A stretch of DNA of 64,000 nucleotides from Planctomycetota bacterium (GTDB lineage Bacteria > Planctomycetota > UBA1135 > GCA-002686595), in assembly GCA_029259635.1 (NCBI GenBank), contig JAJDEU010000001.1:1-64000 (forward strand). Reading direction: 5' to 3'. Below the pieces are notes generated by a model that worked only from the letters and a program-made list of their open reading frames with translations, had not been told where the DNA came from and did no database searches. Each line of letters begins with the position of its first letter. Position 1 is the stretch's first letter. Made by a program: the position numbers and the translations under genes. Positions 17,285 through 25,973 of the stretch are shown here, piece after piece.

Positions 17285-18733
17285 TTAGGCGCTTTCGCGC
17301 TCGACGTCGGTATCGCCGACATCTTCCGGATCCTCACCCGGCTCGTCCTCAGCAGGCTCTTCGATAACCTCGTCGTCCAGGTCTTCAGCGACCAAGCCTC
17401 GCGCGAGGATGCGCTTTCCAGAGACGACATCCGCATCGACAACAAAGGCCTTGGTGTCTTTGCGGTTGGGGAGCTCGTAGAGCAGATCGAGCAACAATTC
17501 TTCCAGAATCGAGCGAAGTGCTCGAACACCGGTCTCTCGCTCGATGGAGATGTCGGCAATGGCTTCGAGGCTGTTCTCGGCAAAGTCCAGCTCCGCGCCC
17601 TCCATGGCGAACAGGCTCTGGTATTGGCGAACGAGTGAGTTGCGCGGCTCGGTCAAGATGCGCACAAGGTCTTCGCGCTGCAACTTGTGAAGCGTTGTCA
17701 CGACCGGCAGGCGACCAATGAATTCGGGAATCATTCCGAATTCCATAAGGTCTTTGGGCGAGAGGAAGCGCGAGAGTTCCTCGGGCGTCAGGTCGCTGGT
17801 GCGCCCGGCGAGTTGGCCCTTGTTCTCGAGCTCTTCGAGGTCCGCCGCACGACCGAAGCCGAGAACGTTGCGACCGACGCGCTTCGAGATGATCTCTTCA
17901 ACGCCGGCAAAGGTGCCGCCGCAGATGAACAGAATGTTCTTCGTGTCGAGCTGGATGTAGCTCTGCTCCGGATGCTTGCGGCCACCTTGCGGCGGAACGT
18001 TGGCGACCGTGCCCTCTAGAATCTTCAAGAGGGCTTGCTGCACACCTTCACCCGAGACGTCGCGCGTAATCGAGACGTTGGAGGTCGTTCGGCCGATCTT
18101 GTCGATCTCGTCGATGTAGATAATGCCTTGCTGGGCTTTATCGCGATCGAAGTCGGCGGACTGCAGGAGCTTGAGCAGGATGTTCTCGACGTCTTCGCCG
18201 ACGTAGCCCGCTTCGGTCAAGGTCGTCGCATCGGCCATCGCGAAGGGGACATCGAGCATGCGCGCCATCGTGCGCGCGAGTAACGTCTTGCCCGACCCGG
18301 TCGGTCCGACCAAGAGCACGTTCGATTTTTCGATCTCGACGCCCTCGAAGGCGTCGGCCGAACCGGAGTGCTGATTGCGCAGGCGCTTGTAGTGGTTGTA
18401 GACCGCGACCGAGAGAACCTTCTTGGCTCGCTTTTGGCCGACCACATATTCGTCGAGTCCGCGCGCGATTTCGATCGGGGTCGGCAGGCGCTTGGTCTCG
18501 ACCAAGCTACCTTCCGGAGCACCCGCTAAATCACCAGAGGCGGCAACGGTAGTGGCAGAGCTATCTCCGCCACGGCGCTGTTCCTCTTGCAGAATCGAGT
18601 TGCAGATCTCGATGCATTCGTTGCAGATGTAGACCCCAGGAGGGCCCGCAATCAGGGAGCTCACGTGGTGGCGCCGCTTCTCACAGAAGGTGCAGCGCTC
18701 CACGTGGCGTCCTCGTCCGGATGATCGAGTCAT
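17285..18733 (-). CDS. clpX: ClpX, ATP-binding subunit of Clp protease
   Basis: A 482-residue AAA+ unfoldase that recognises substrates and feeds them to ClpP. The N-terminal zinc-binding domain has [11 protein letters not shown] and later CNECIEIC (four cysteines). Walker A is [11 protein letters not shown] and Walker B is [12 protein letters not shown]; the pore loop [11 protein letters not shown] and the ClpP-contact loop IGF-type region follow, with sensor motifs beyond. The C-terminus is extended by about 50 acidic residues ([16 protein letters not shown]) beyond the E. coli protein, which has 424 residues. clpP lies 12 bp upstream, and trigger factor before it, the common tig-clpP-clpX order. 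Confidence 0.97.
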   Translation of the reverse strand: MTRSSGRGRHVERCTFCEKRRHHVSSLIAGPPGVYICNECIEICNSILQEEQRRGGDSSATTVAASGDLAGAPEGSLVETKRLPTPIEIARGLDEYVVGQKRAKKVLSVAVYNHYKRLRNQHSGSADAFEGVEIEKSNVLLVGPTGSGKTLLARTMARMLDVPFAMADATTLTEAGYVGEDVENILLKLLQSADFDRDKAQQGIIYIDEIDKIGRTTSNVSITRDVSGEGVQQALLKILEGTVANVPPQGGRKHPEQSYIQLDTKNILFICGGTFAGVEEIISKRVGRNVLGFGRAADLEELENKGQLAGRTSDLTPEELSRFLSPKDLMEFGMIPEFIGRLPVVTTLHKLQREDLVRILTEPRNSLVRQYQSLFAMEGAELDFAENSLEAIADISIERETGVRALRSILEELLLDLLYELPNRKDTKAFVVDADVVSGKRILARGLVAEDLDDEVIEEPAEDEPGEDPEDVGDTDVERESA

Positions 18734-18745
18734 GCTCGAATCTTA

Positions 18746-19348
18746 CTATTTGTCCTGCGTCTTGGAGACAACGTGGTCAATTAGACCGAATTCCTTGGCC
18801 GCATCGGGGCTCATGAAATTGTCCCGGTCGCAGGCAGTGGAAAGTTCTTCCGGGGTTCGGCCACTGTGAGAAGCGAGGATGCCCTCCAGGTTGGCCTTCA
18901 TCTTCAAGATCTCTTGGACCTGAATCTCCATATCCCGAGCTTGGCCCTGTGCGCCACCCCAGGGTTGGTGAATCATCACGCGCGAGTTCGGAAGCGCAAA
19001 GCGCTTACCGGGTGCACCGCCAGCGAGGAGAACGGCGCCCATCGATGCGGCTTGACCCAAGCAGTAGGTCGAGACGTCGGGCTTCACGAACTGCATCGTG
19101 TCGTAGATGGCGAGTCCCGCCGTGACGGAGCCGCCCGGTGAGTTGATGTAGATGTAGATGTCCTGAGACTGATTGACTCGGTCGAGGAACAACAGCTGGG
19201 CCATCACGGAGTTGGCGACATGGTCATCGATCGCTGTTCCGATGAAGACGATGCGGTCTTCCAGGAGGCGAGAATAGATGTCGTAGCTGCGTTCACCGCG
19301 GCCGGTGCGTTCGACGACGAAGGGGACGATGTTCGACTGGGCGCTCAT
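18746..19348 (-). CDS. clpP: ClpP serine protease subunit
   Basis: A 200-residue ClpP. The catalytic serine is Ser102 in [11 protein letters not shown] and the histidine is His127 in [10 protein letters not shown]; the acid is expected near residue 176. The start region [23 protein letters not shown] and [16 protein letters not shown] match the family closely. It forms the tetradecameric chamber used by ClpX (gene 12 bp downstream). There is no second clpP in the window. The gap to the upstream tig is 72 bp, compatible with one transcript. Confidence 0.97.
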   Translation of the reverse strand: MSAQSNIVPFVVERTGRGERSYDIYSRLLEDRIVFIGTAIDDHVANSVMAQLLFLDRVNQSQDIYIYINSPGGSVTAGLAIYDTMQFVKPDVSTYCLGQAASMGAVLLAGGAPGKRFALPNSRVMIHQPWGGAQGQARDMEIQVQEILKMKANLEGILASHSGRTPEELSTACDRDNFMSPDAAKEFGLIDHVVSKTQDK

Positions 19349-19420
19349 TCGCTCGATTTCTTGGGTTGAACTGAGGTGGACAGAGAGAGAGTGGGGTGCT
19401 GCGAGGAGTTGTCCTTTGGA

Positions 19421-20707
19421 CTACTCCTCCGTGATCGTCGCGTTCTCCCGTAGGAAAACGCGAACCTTTTTCTCAAGGAGTTCAGTTGCTAGTTGGGGGA
19501 ATAGGTTTTGGTCGCGGTAATAATCGCGAACGGTCTCGAGGGGGGCGTTGTTGCGTTGCGCGATGCTCTGCAGCTCGGCCTTCATGTCCTCATCGGATAT
19601 CTGGAGCTCTTCCTTTTGCCCGATCGCCTCGACCAGGTACAGAGCGGAGAGGGACTTGGAAGCGGTTTCGTAGCCAGTCTCGCTCTCGGCACTGATCCGT
19701 TCTTGAGCTTCTTCGGCGGGTACTCCCTGGTTGGCAAGCTCCTCGGTAAGGGACTGAACCCGGGCCGCAACCTGCTTCTCGACCAGCGGAGTAGGAAGTT
19801 CCATTGGGTGCGTGGACAGAACTTGCTCCAGCAGCTGGGTCTCGATCATCTGATCGCGCTGCTGATTCTTCGCTTCCGTTAGGCGCTTCAGAGCGTTTTC
19901 GCGCATACCCTCCGCGTCCTCGGCCTCAAACATTTTAAACATGGCCTCCTCGTCCGGAGGAACGATTCGGTAGATCTCAGAGAGCGTGAGCGAGCACGTG
20001 CCGCTCTCGCCGCGCGCCTTCTCCTCGGGAAAGTCGTCGGAGTAAACGATCGGAAGTTCGATCTCGGCACCGACTGCAGCGCCGACGAGAGCTTCCTTAT
20101 AAGCCGCGGGGTCCACTCCCGGCAGAGGCTGTTCGGGTCCGACGCGCATGCCTTCGCGTTCGTTCAAAATCTCGGCGCCCAGCATGAAGGTCAGCTTGGC
20201 AAGTGCCATTCCGTTCTCTTCGAGCCCCTCGCCTTCTTCCGCTTTCACGGCCGAAGATTGACGGTTCTTCACATCTTCAAGGGCGTGATCGAGCTCGGTA
20301 TCGTCGACCTCGACCTTGGGAACCCGTATCTCGAGACCCTTGAGGTCACCGAGTTCGATGTCCGGCCGCAGGCACAAGTCGAAGTCGAGCTTCAGGTCGG
20401 TGCCGATCAAGACCTCGAGCTGCTCGCCGTCGATGTCCGGATGCGCCGCGGGGCGGAGCTCTTCGTCTTTTACGGCCTTCTCGTAGGCCTCTTTAACGAA
20501 GTTCTGCACCGTCTCCCGGCGAACTTCCTTGCCGTAGGATTTCTCAAGAACGTGCATCGGGACCTTGCCCGGGCGGAAGCCCTTCATGCGAGTGCGGGTG
20601 CCCACGTTCTTAAGGGCGCGCTCGACTTCGCGTTCGAGGTCGGCAGAGGGAACGGTGAATGAGATCTTTGCCAGACAGGCAGAGCTTTTCTCGACGGTGA
20701 TGTCCAT
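19421..20707 (-). CDS. tig: Trigger factor chaperone
   Basis: A 428-residue ribosome-associated chaperone. The N-terminal ribosome-binding domain includes GFRPGKVPMHVLEKSYG, which has the FRK-like signature (here GFRPGKVP). A central PPIase-like region covers about residues 150-245. It is shorter and more degenerate than the FKBP domain of E. coli trigger factor, and the C-terminal domain is helical and charged. It leads the tig-clpP-clpX cluster, linking co-translational folding to Clp proteolysis. The ATG at 20707 is supported by the conserved MDITVEKSS start. Confidence 0.93.
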   Translation of the reverse strand: MDITVEKSSACLAKISFTVPSADLEREVERALKNVGTRTRMKGFRPGKVPMHVLEKSYGKEVRRETVQNFVKEAYEKAVKDEELRPAAHPDIDGEQLEVLIGTDLKLDFDLCLRPDIELGDLKGLEIRVPKVEVDDTELDHALEDVKNRQSSAVKAEEGEGLEENGMALAKLTFMLGAEILNEREGMRVGPEQPLPGVDPAAYKEALVGAAVGAEIELPIVYSDDFPEEKARGESGTCSLTLSEIYRIVPPDEEAMFKMFEAEDAEGMRENALKRLTEAKNQQRDQMIETQLLEQVLSTHPMELPTPLVEKQVAARVQSLTEELANQGVPAEEAQERISAESETGYETASKSLSALYLVEAIGQKEELQISDEDMKAELQSIAQRNNAPLETVRDYYRDQNLFPQLATELLEKKVRVFLRENATITEE

Positions 20708-21033
20708 CGGTGATGAGTGCGCGGAAGCCGCGGCGGTGGAGTTCTAGGGGAGTGAAACCGGTCTCTCGAGACCTTTTCGGGGCAAACAAGACCGAGCACC
20801 TTACCGGGCATGGGGTAGGTGAGTCCAGCCCAGGGGCAGCTCTCGGCTCCGTGAGTCTTCGCTCGAGCAGAATCCCGCGACTCTCGGCGAGATATTTACG
20901 GTCCCGGCTGGCCTCTCGAGCTGTTCGGATCCATGGGAGTTCATAGCATGGGCAGCTCTCGCACGAACTCTAAGAGAGCCAGCCCTCTCACTCCGCGACC
21001 CTCACTCGGTGCTGAGTCCCTCACCGACTCTCT
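20708..21033. other. Divergent intergenic region tig / RND adaptor
   Basis: A 326-bp gap between divergent starts. I looked for tRNA, other RNA genes and terminators and see none. It must hold the promoters of the tig operon and of the efflux genes, but no convincing -35/-10 pair can be picked by eye. Confidence 0.5.
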
Positions 21034-22317
21034 ATGTCTCGAAACCTCTCCAGCGTTCTCGCCATCTGCGTGATCGCCGCCATCGGAGTCCCGCTCTGGA
21101 TCTTCGTTATTCAGAAGCGTCCCATTCCGCTTCCAGCACCCCCGCGCCACGTCGGTCCTTCGCTCGTCTACACGCGCGGCATCGAGCCCACCGATCACCT
21201 GCTCGAAATCGAGGCCTTCGGGACGCTGATGCCCGTGCGTCGAGCGGCTTTGGTCGTCGAGCGCTCCGGTCGCGTGACCGACGTTCACAAGGATTGGCGC
21301 CCGGGTCTGAGCGTGCGAGCGGGAGAAGAGCTCTTGCGCATCGACCGCGGCCCCTTCGAACTCGAGCTCGCACGCGCAACGGCGGCGCGAGCGGAAGCCT
21401 CCGCCGGTGAAGCGGCGGCCGCGCAGGAACAGGCGCTCGCGACGGAACTTTTAGAAGGCGCTAAGAACCAAGTCGAGATTGCTCAGCGCGAACTCGATCG
21501 GCTTCAGGCACTCGAGGTTCGCGGCCAGGTCGGGGCGAGCCTCGTCGATCAAGCGCGCACGGCGAGGGTCGCGGCGGAGCTAGCCCTCGGCAATGCACGG
21601 GGACGCGTGAGCTCCGCCGAGGTCACGGTCATGGCTGCGAACGCACGCGAAGCTCAGGCTGCTGCAGCAGTCGACGTGGCTCGCGACTCTCTCGAGCGCA
21701 CGCGCATTACCGCGCCCTTCGACGGTGAGCTCGAGGGACGCACGCCCACCATCGGAGATTTCCTTGCCGCGGGTACTCCGGTCGCGGAATGCCTCGACCT
21801 CTCCACGCTGTATCTCGTCGCCAGTGTTCGCGCCGATCACTTGGCCGCCATACGCGAAGGACTCTCGGCGACGGTGCGGCTTCCCTCGCGGGCCGGGCTC
21901 GAGCTTCAGGGACGTGTTCGGTCGGTGAGCACCATCGTCGATCCGGTCTCGCGCAGCGCTGCCGTCGAGATCGAGCTTCCCAACGGCGCTTCGAATACGA
22001 CCGAGGTCGTCACATCCGTCCTCCCGAGCGGGCTCTTCGCGGAAGCCGTCATTCACGCGGATGCTCGCAAAGCCGTGCTGTGGATCGATCGCCGACACCT
22101 GGCTTGGCGGAATGAGGTCGCCTTCGCCTGGACGCTCGTCGACAATCGCAAAGCGCACGAGCAGGCGCTTGTTCTCGGCGAAGAACTCGGCGAGGGCTTT
22201 GCCGTACTCGAAGGGCTCTCCGCCGGAGATGAGCTGATCACCGGACCGCTCGATCGATTGGTCGAGGGTGCACCTTGTGTTCGGGCGAGCTCTGACCAGA
22301 CGGTGTCGAGCCAATGA
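21034..22317 (+). CDS. RND efflux periplasmic adaptor (HlyD/MFP family)
   Basis: A 427-residue membrane fusion protein. One N-terminal membrane anchor (VLAICVIAAIGVPLWIFVI) is followed by a lipoyl half-domain (VVERSGRVTDVHKDWRPGLSV), a long alpha-helical hairpin rich in Ala and Glu (about residues 100-215), the second lipoyl half (ITAPFDGELEGRTPTIGDFL) and beta-barrel domains. It joins an inner-membrane pump to an outer-membrane channel. The stop overlaps the start of the pump gene (ATGA), so the two are coupled. No TolC-type gene is next to them, so the channel must come from elsewhere. Confidence 0.88.
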   Translation: MSRNLSSVLAICVIAAIGVPLWIFVIQKRPIPLPAPPRHVGPSLVYTRGIEPTDHLLEIEAFGTLMPVRRAALVVERSGRVTDVHKDWRPGLSVRAGEELLRIDRGPFELELARATAARAEASAGEAAAAQEQALATELLEGAKNQVEIAQRELDRLQALEVRGQVGASLVDQARTARVAAELALGNARGRVSSAEVTVMAANAREAQAAAAVDVARDSLERTRITAPFDGELEGRTPTIGDFLAAGTPVAECLDLSTLYLVASVRADHLAAIREGLSATVRLPSRAGLELQGRVRSVSTIVDPVSRSAAVEIELPNGASNTTEVVTSVLPSGLFAEAVIHADARKAVLWIDRRHLAWRNEVAFAWTLVDNRKAHEQALVLGEELGEGFAVLEGLSAGDELITGPLDRLVEGAPCVRASSDQTVSSQ

Positions 22318-25300
22318 TTCGCGCCATCGCGAGACTCGCCGTCCGGAATCCGGTGGCCGTAAACCTGGCGATGATCGCGGTGATCGCGAGCGGCATCGTT
22401 GCGTTTCTCGGCATGCCGCGAGAGGTCTTCCCCGAGTTTTCGCTCGACCAAATCATTGTGTCGACGACTTATCCGGGCGCGAGTCCCGAGGATGTCGAGC
22501 GCCAAGTCACGCTTCCGATCGAAGAGGAGATGGAGGGCATTGAGGATCTCGACGAGGTTCGCTCGATCTCATCGGAGAGTCTGTCGGTCGTCACGCTGGA
22601 GCTCGCGACCGGAGCGGACACGAGTGACATTCTCGACGAGGTTCGCTCGCGCTTGCAGTCGAGTGCGCTGGAACTTCCGAAGGAAGCCGAAGCGCCGTTT
22701 ACGCGCGAGCTGAAGACCGAGTTTCCCGTGATCGCGGTGTTCGTCTACGGCGGCGCTTCGGAGGACACCTTGCGTCGCGTCGCACGGGAACAAGAGCTGA
22801 TGATCGAGACGCTGCCCGGCGTCTCCAGCGTGACGGTTACGGGAGCGCGCGAACCCGAGCTGTGGGTCGAGGTTATGCCGCGCGCGTTGGAGCGCTACGG
22901 CATAACGCTCGGACAGATCGGTGCGCTGGTCGGGACGCGCGTGCGCGACACGCCGCTCGGCAGCCTGTCGACACCCTCGGGCGACTACTTGTTGCGCGTT
23001 CCGTCCAAGGTCTTCGAAGCGGAAGATCTCGCGAAGCTGCCCGTGCTCGCGCGCCCGGACGGAACCGTCGTCCGCCTCGATCAGGTCGCGCGAATTCGCG
23101 ACACCTTCGAACGTCAGTACACGCTGGCGCGCTTCAACGGTTTGCCCAGTATTCACCTGCAGGTGAACAAGCAGTCCGACGGAGACACGATCGACCTCGC
23201 GGAGCAGGTCCAAAACCTGATTGCGAGCGAGCGCGCCAACATGCCAGCGGGCGTCTCGCTCGGGACGAACTCCGACCTCTCGATCTACGTCCGCAATCGC
23301 CTGCGGGTGATGACCGAGTCCGGCGCTCTGGGTGGACTCTTGGTCATGATCTCGCTGGTCCTGTTTCTGAACGTGCGCGTCGCGCTCATGACGGCGCTCG
23401 GCATTCCGGTGGCCTTTCTCGGCGGTCTCTTGATCGCGAGCTTCTTCGGGATCTCGATGAACATGATCACCATGTTCGCCCTGATCATCGTGCTGGGAAT
23501 GATCGTCGACGACGCCATCGTCGTCAGTGAGAACGGCTATCGCTTGATGGAGGAGGGCTTGTCGCCAGAGGAGGCTGCGATCGAGGGCACCGGCCAAGTC
23601 GGCAAGCCCGTCATCGCCACGATTCTCACGACCATGGCGGCGTTTCTCCCGATCCTCTTGATGGACGGGATGATCGGGCAATTCATGCGCCCGCTTCCGT
23701 TGATCGTGACTTTCTGCTTGGCCGCATCGCTCGTCGAAGCGCTGATCGTACTGCCAGCTCACATCGCTCACTGGAACTCGAAGAAGAGCGTTACCGCCTT
23801 GCGTGAGGTCTCGGGCAAGCACTGGTACGAGCCTATGCGCGCGGCCTATTCGTGGATGCTGGAACGGTGCGTTCGGTTTCGCTACGTCACTCTGGTCGGC
23901 GCCGTCTCCGTCGCGCTCATGTTTATCGGCTACGCCACGATGCAGATGCCGTTCAATCTCTTCGACGACTTCGAGTCGAAGGTCTTTTACGTCAACATTC
24001 ACGCGACGCCCGGCAGCTCGCTCGAAGAGACGGAACGCCTCGCGATTCCGATCCAGAACGAGGTCTTGGCGCTGCCGGAGGATGAAGTGGAGAGCGCCAA
24101 TCTCTTGGTCGGAATTCTGGCGCAAGACACCACGCGCTTTGAGCTGCGGCACAACCTGGCGCAAATCTGGGTGGAGCTGCGCGAGGATGATCAGAACCGG
24201 CGCGCGACGGCGGAGATTATCGAGGACTTGCGCGCGAGCTTTCGGCGCGAGCGACCGGGGATTGAGAGCATCGACGTCGATCAGCCGCAGGCTGGCCCGG
24301 CGGGAAAGGCGATCGAACTCTCCATTCGGGGGCCAGATCTCGCCGTCTTGGAGGGGATTGCCGAGCGCGTGAAGGGGCGGCTCGCCGAGTTTGCCGGCGT
24401 TCGAGATATTCGCGATACGGCGGAGTCGGGCAAGCGCGAAGTCGAGTTGGTGCTCAAGGATGAAGCGCGCACTCTTGGCGTGACCGAGCTCGGCATTGGC
24501 GCCGAGCTGCGTTCGGTGTTCGAGGGGACGCGCTTTGCCAGCATTCGCCGCGGGCGTGACGATGTTGAGGTCGTGGTCAAGCTCCCCGAACACGTTCGCG
24601 ATAGCCGCGGCGATCTGGCGAGTCTGCGCGTGACGACCAGGGCGGGTGCGCGCGTTCCGCTCTCCACGGTGGCCGACCTGCGCGAGATTGCGAGCCAGTC
24701 GGTGATCGAGCGAGAGCAGGGATCGCGGTCGGTGCGCGTGACGGCTGACGTCAACAAGAAGGAGGGCAACTCGACGTTGATTACGTCAGCGCTGAGCAAA
24801 GAGTTTCCCGACTTTGTCCGCGATTATCCCGGATACTCCATCGAGTTCGGAGGCGATACCGAAGACTCCGCAGAGACGCTGGAGAGCCTCAAGTCCTCGC
24901 TGCTCGTCGCGCTCGTCATGATCTACGTCATCCTCGGCGGACTGTTCAAGAGCTACACGCAACCGGTCGTCATCATGCTGGCGATTCCACTGGCGGCCAT
25001 CGGTGTCGTGGGCGGCCACATCTTGATGAGCCGCGGAGTCTCGATGATGTCGCTCACCGGATTCTTGGCGCTCTCGGGAATCGTGGTCAACGACTCGCTC
25101 ATTCTCGTGGACCGCATCAATGCACTAAGGCAAGGCGGCCTGGCCTTTGGGGAGAGCGTTCTGCTCGCGGGCAAACAACGCTTTCGTCCAATCTTGCTGA
25201 CCTCCATCACGACGATGCTCGGACTCTCGCCGCTGACCTTCTTCGCGACCGGACAAGCGCAGTTCCTCCAGCCGATGGCGATCAGCATCTTCTTCGGCCT

Positions 25301-25457
25301 GGCCTTCTCGACCTTCCTGATCCTTATCGTCGTGCCCTGTGCCTACGCGATCCTGCAAGACGTGCTGGTCATCTTCGCGCATCCGGTGGAAGCGGCGCGA
25401 CGCTTCCGGGACGGGACGGAGTTCCACGACGAGCCGTACGGTACTCCCTCTCAATGA
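22314..25457 (+). CDS. RND family efflux permease
   Basis: A 1047-residue resistance-nodulation-division transporter of AcrB/MdtB size. The layout is the usual duplicated one: a transmembrane helix, a large periplasmic loop, six helices, and again. The proton-relay region of helix 4 reads GMIVDDAIVVSENGYRLMEEG, with the two conserved aspartates. GFLALSGIVVNDSLILVDRIN marks the second half, and FPEFSLDQIIVSTTYPGASPEDVE marks the first loop. Substrate is unknown. Members with this end-to-end pattern are often called simply efflux RND permease. It is coupled to the adaptor gene upstream; the GNAT gene follows 38 bp later. Confidence 0.93.
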   Translation: MIRAIARLAVRNPVAVNLAMIAVIASGIVAFLGMPREVFPEFSLDQIIVSTTYPGASPEDVERQVTLPIEEEMEGIEDLDEVRSISSESLSVVTLELATGADTSDILDEVRSRLQSSALELPKEAEAPFTRELKTEFPVIAVFVYGGASEDTLRRVAREQELMIETLPGVSSVTVTGAREPELWVEVMPRALERYGITLGQIGALVGTRVRDTPLGSLSTPSGDYLLRVPSKVFEAEDLAKLPVLARPDGTVVRLDQVARIRDTFERQYTLARFNGLPSIHLQVNKQSDGDTIDLAEQVQNLIASERANMPAGVSLGTNSDLSIYVRNRLRVMTESGALGGLLVMISLVLFLNVRVALMTALGIPVAFLGGLLIASFFGISMNMITMFALIIVLGMIVDDAIVVSENGYRLMEEGLSPEEAAIEGTGQVGKPVIATILTTMAAFLPILLMDGMIGQFMRPLPLIVTFCLAASLVEALIVLPAHIAHWNSKKSVTALREVSGKHWYEPMRAAYSWMLERCVRFRYVTLVGAVSVALMFIGYATMQMPFNLFDDFESKVFYVNIHATPGSSLEETERLAIPIQNEVLALPEDEVESANLLVGILAQDTTRFELRHNLAQIWVELREDDQNRRATAEIIEDLRASFRRERPGIESIDVDQPQAGPAGKAIELSIRGPDLAVLEGIAERVKGRLAEFAGVRDIRDTAESGKREVELVLKDEARTLGVTELGIGAELRSVFEGTRFASIRRGRDDVEVVVKLPEHVRDSRGDLASLRVTTRAGARVPLSTVADLREIASQSVIEREQGSRSVRVTADVNKKEGNSTLITSALSKEFPDFVRDYPGYSIEFGGDTEDSAETLESLKSSLLVALVMIYVILGGLFKSYTQPVVIMLAIPLAAIGVVGGHILMSRGVSMMSLTGFLALSGIVVNDSLILVDRINALRQGGLAFGESVLLAGKQRFRPILLTSITTMLGLSPLTFFATGQAQFLQPMAISIFFGLAFSTFLILIVVPCAYAILQDVLVIFAHPVEAARRFRDGTEFHDEPYGTPSQ

Positions 25458-25495
25458 CTCTGGCCGACAGCCGACCGAAGCGTTCTACTTGACCC

Positions 25496-25963
25496 ATGGA
25501 TATTCGAATTCGACCGATCACCGAACTGGCCGAGGCGCATGGGCTTGCCAGCGATCTCGATCGCTTCGCCGCTGAGAGCATGGCGGAGTATCGCGATACT
25601 CCGATTCCGACTGGAACGTCGAAACGACTGCTCGAACGCCACTTTGAAGACTCGCAGTGTCTGCTCCTCGTCTCGGAGGTTGACGGCTCGGCGGATCAGC
25701 GCGTGGGCGTCTGTTTTGTGGTGCCTTCCGAAGATCCGCTGACCGGAGAGTGCACGCCGATGATTGTCATCCTGAGCGTGGACAGGGAAGTTCGGCACAA
25801 CGGTCTGGCGCGCGCGCTCGTCCAAGATGCGCTCCGCATTCTCGCGGACCGCGGTCACTCGGGTGTGGCGGCGCGCGCCGCGCACAACGACGATGCTCGC
25901 ATCTCGATGGGCGAGCGCTGGGGCTTTCTGCGCCAGTGGGAGTTCATGCTCTACGAGTCGTGA
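25496..25963 (+). CDS. GNAT-family N-acetyltransferase
   Basis: A 155-residue protein with the GNAT layout. Strand 4 (MIVILSVDREVRHNGLARALVQDALRIL) contains a degenerate acetyl-CoA loop, RHNGLARAL in place of the usual Q/RxxGxG/A. The C-terminal part (NDDARISMGERWGF) is typical. It probably acetylates a small molecule or a protein terminus; the substrate is unknown. It follows the RND permease after 38 bp on the same strand and may be cotranscribed, but no ribosome site is evident. Confidence 0.72.
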   Translation: MDIRIRPITELAEAHGLASDLDRFAAESMAEYRDTPIPTGTSKRLLERHFEDSQCLLLVSEVDGSADQRVGVCFVVPSEDPLTGECTPMIVILSVDREVRHNGLARALVQDALRILADRGHSGVAARAAHNDDARISMGERWGFLRQWEFMLYES

Positions 25964-25973
25964 CTCGCGCCGG

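Noticed and set aside
22569..24593. A 674-codon minus-strand frame opposite the RND permease
   Set aside because: It is Arg- and His-rich, as expected of a shadow, and has no domain; the RND protein covers the whole region.
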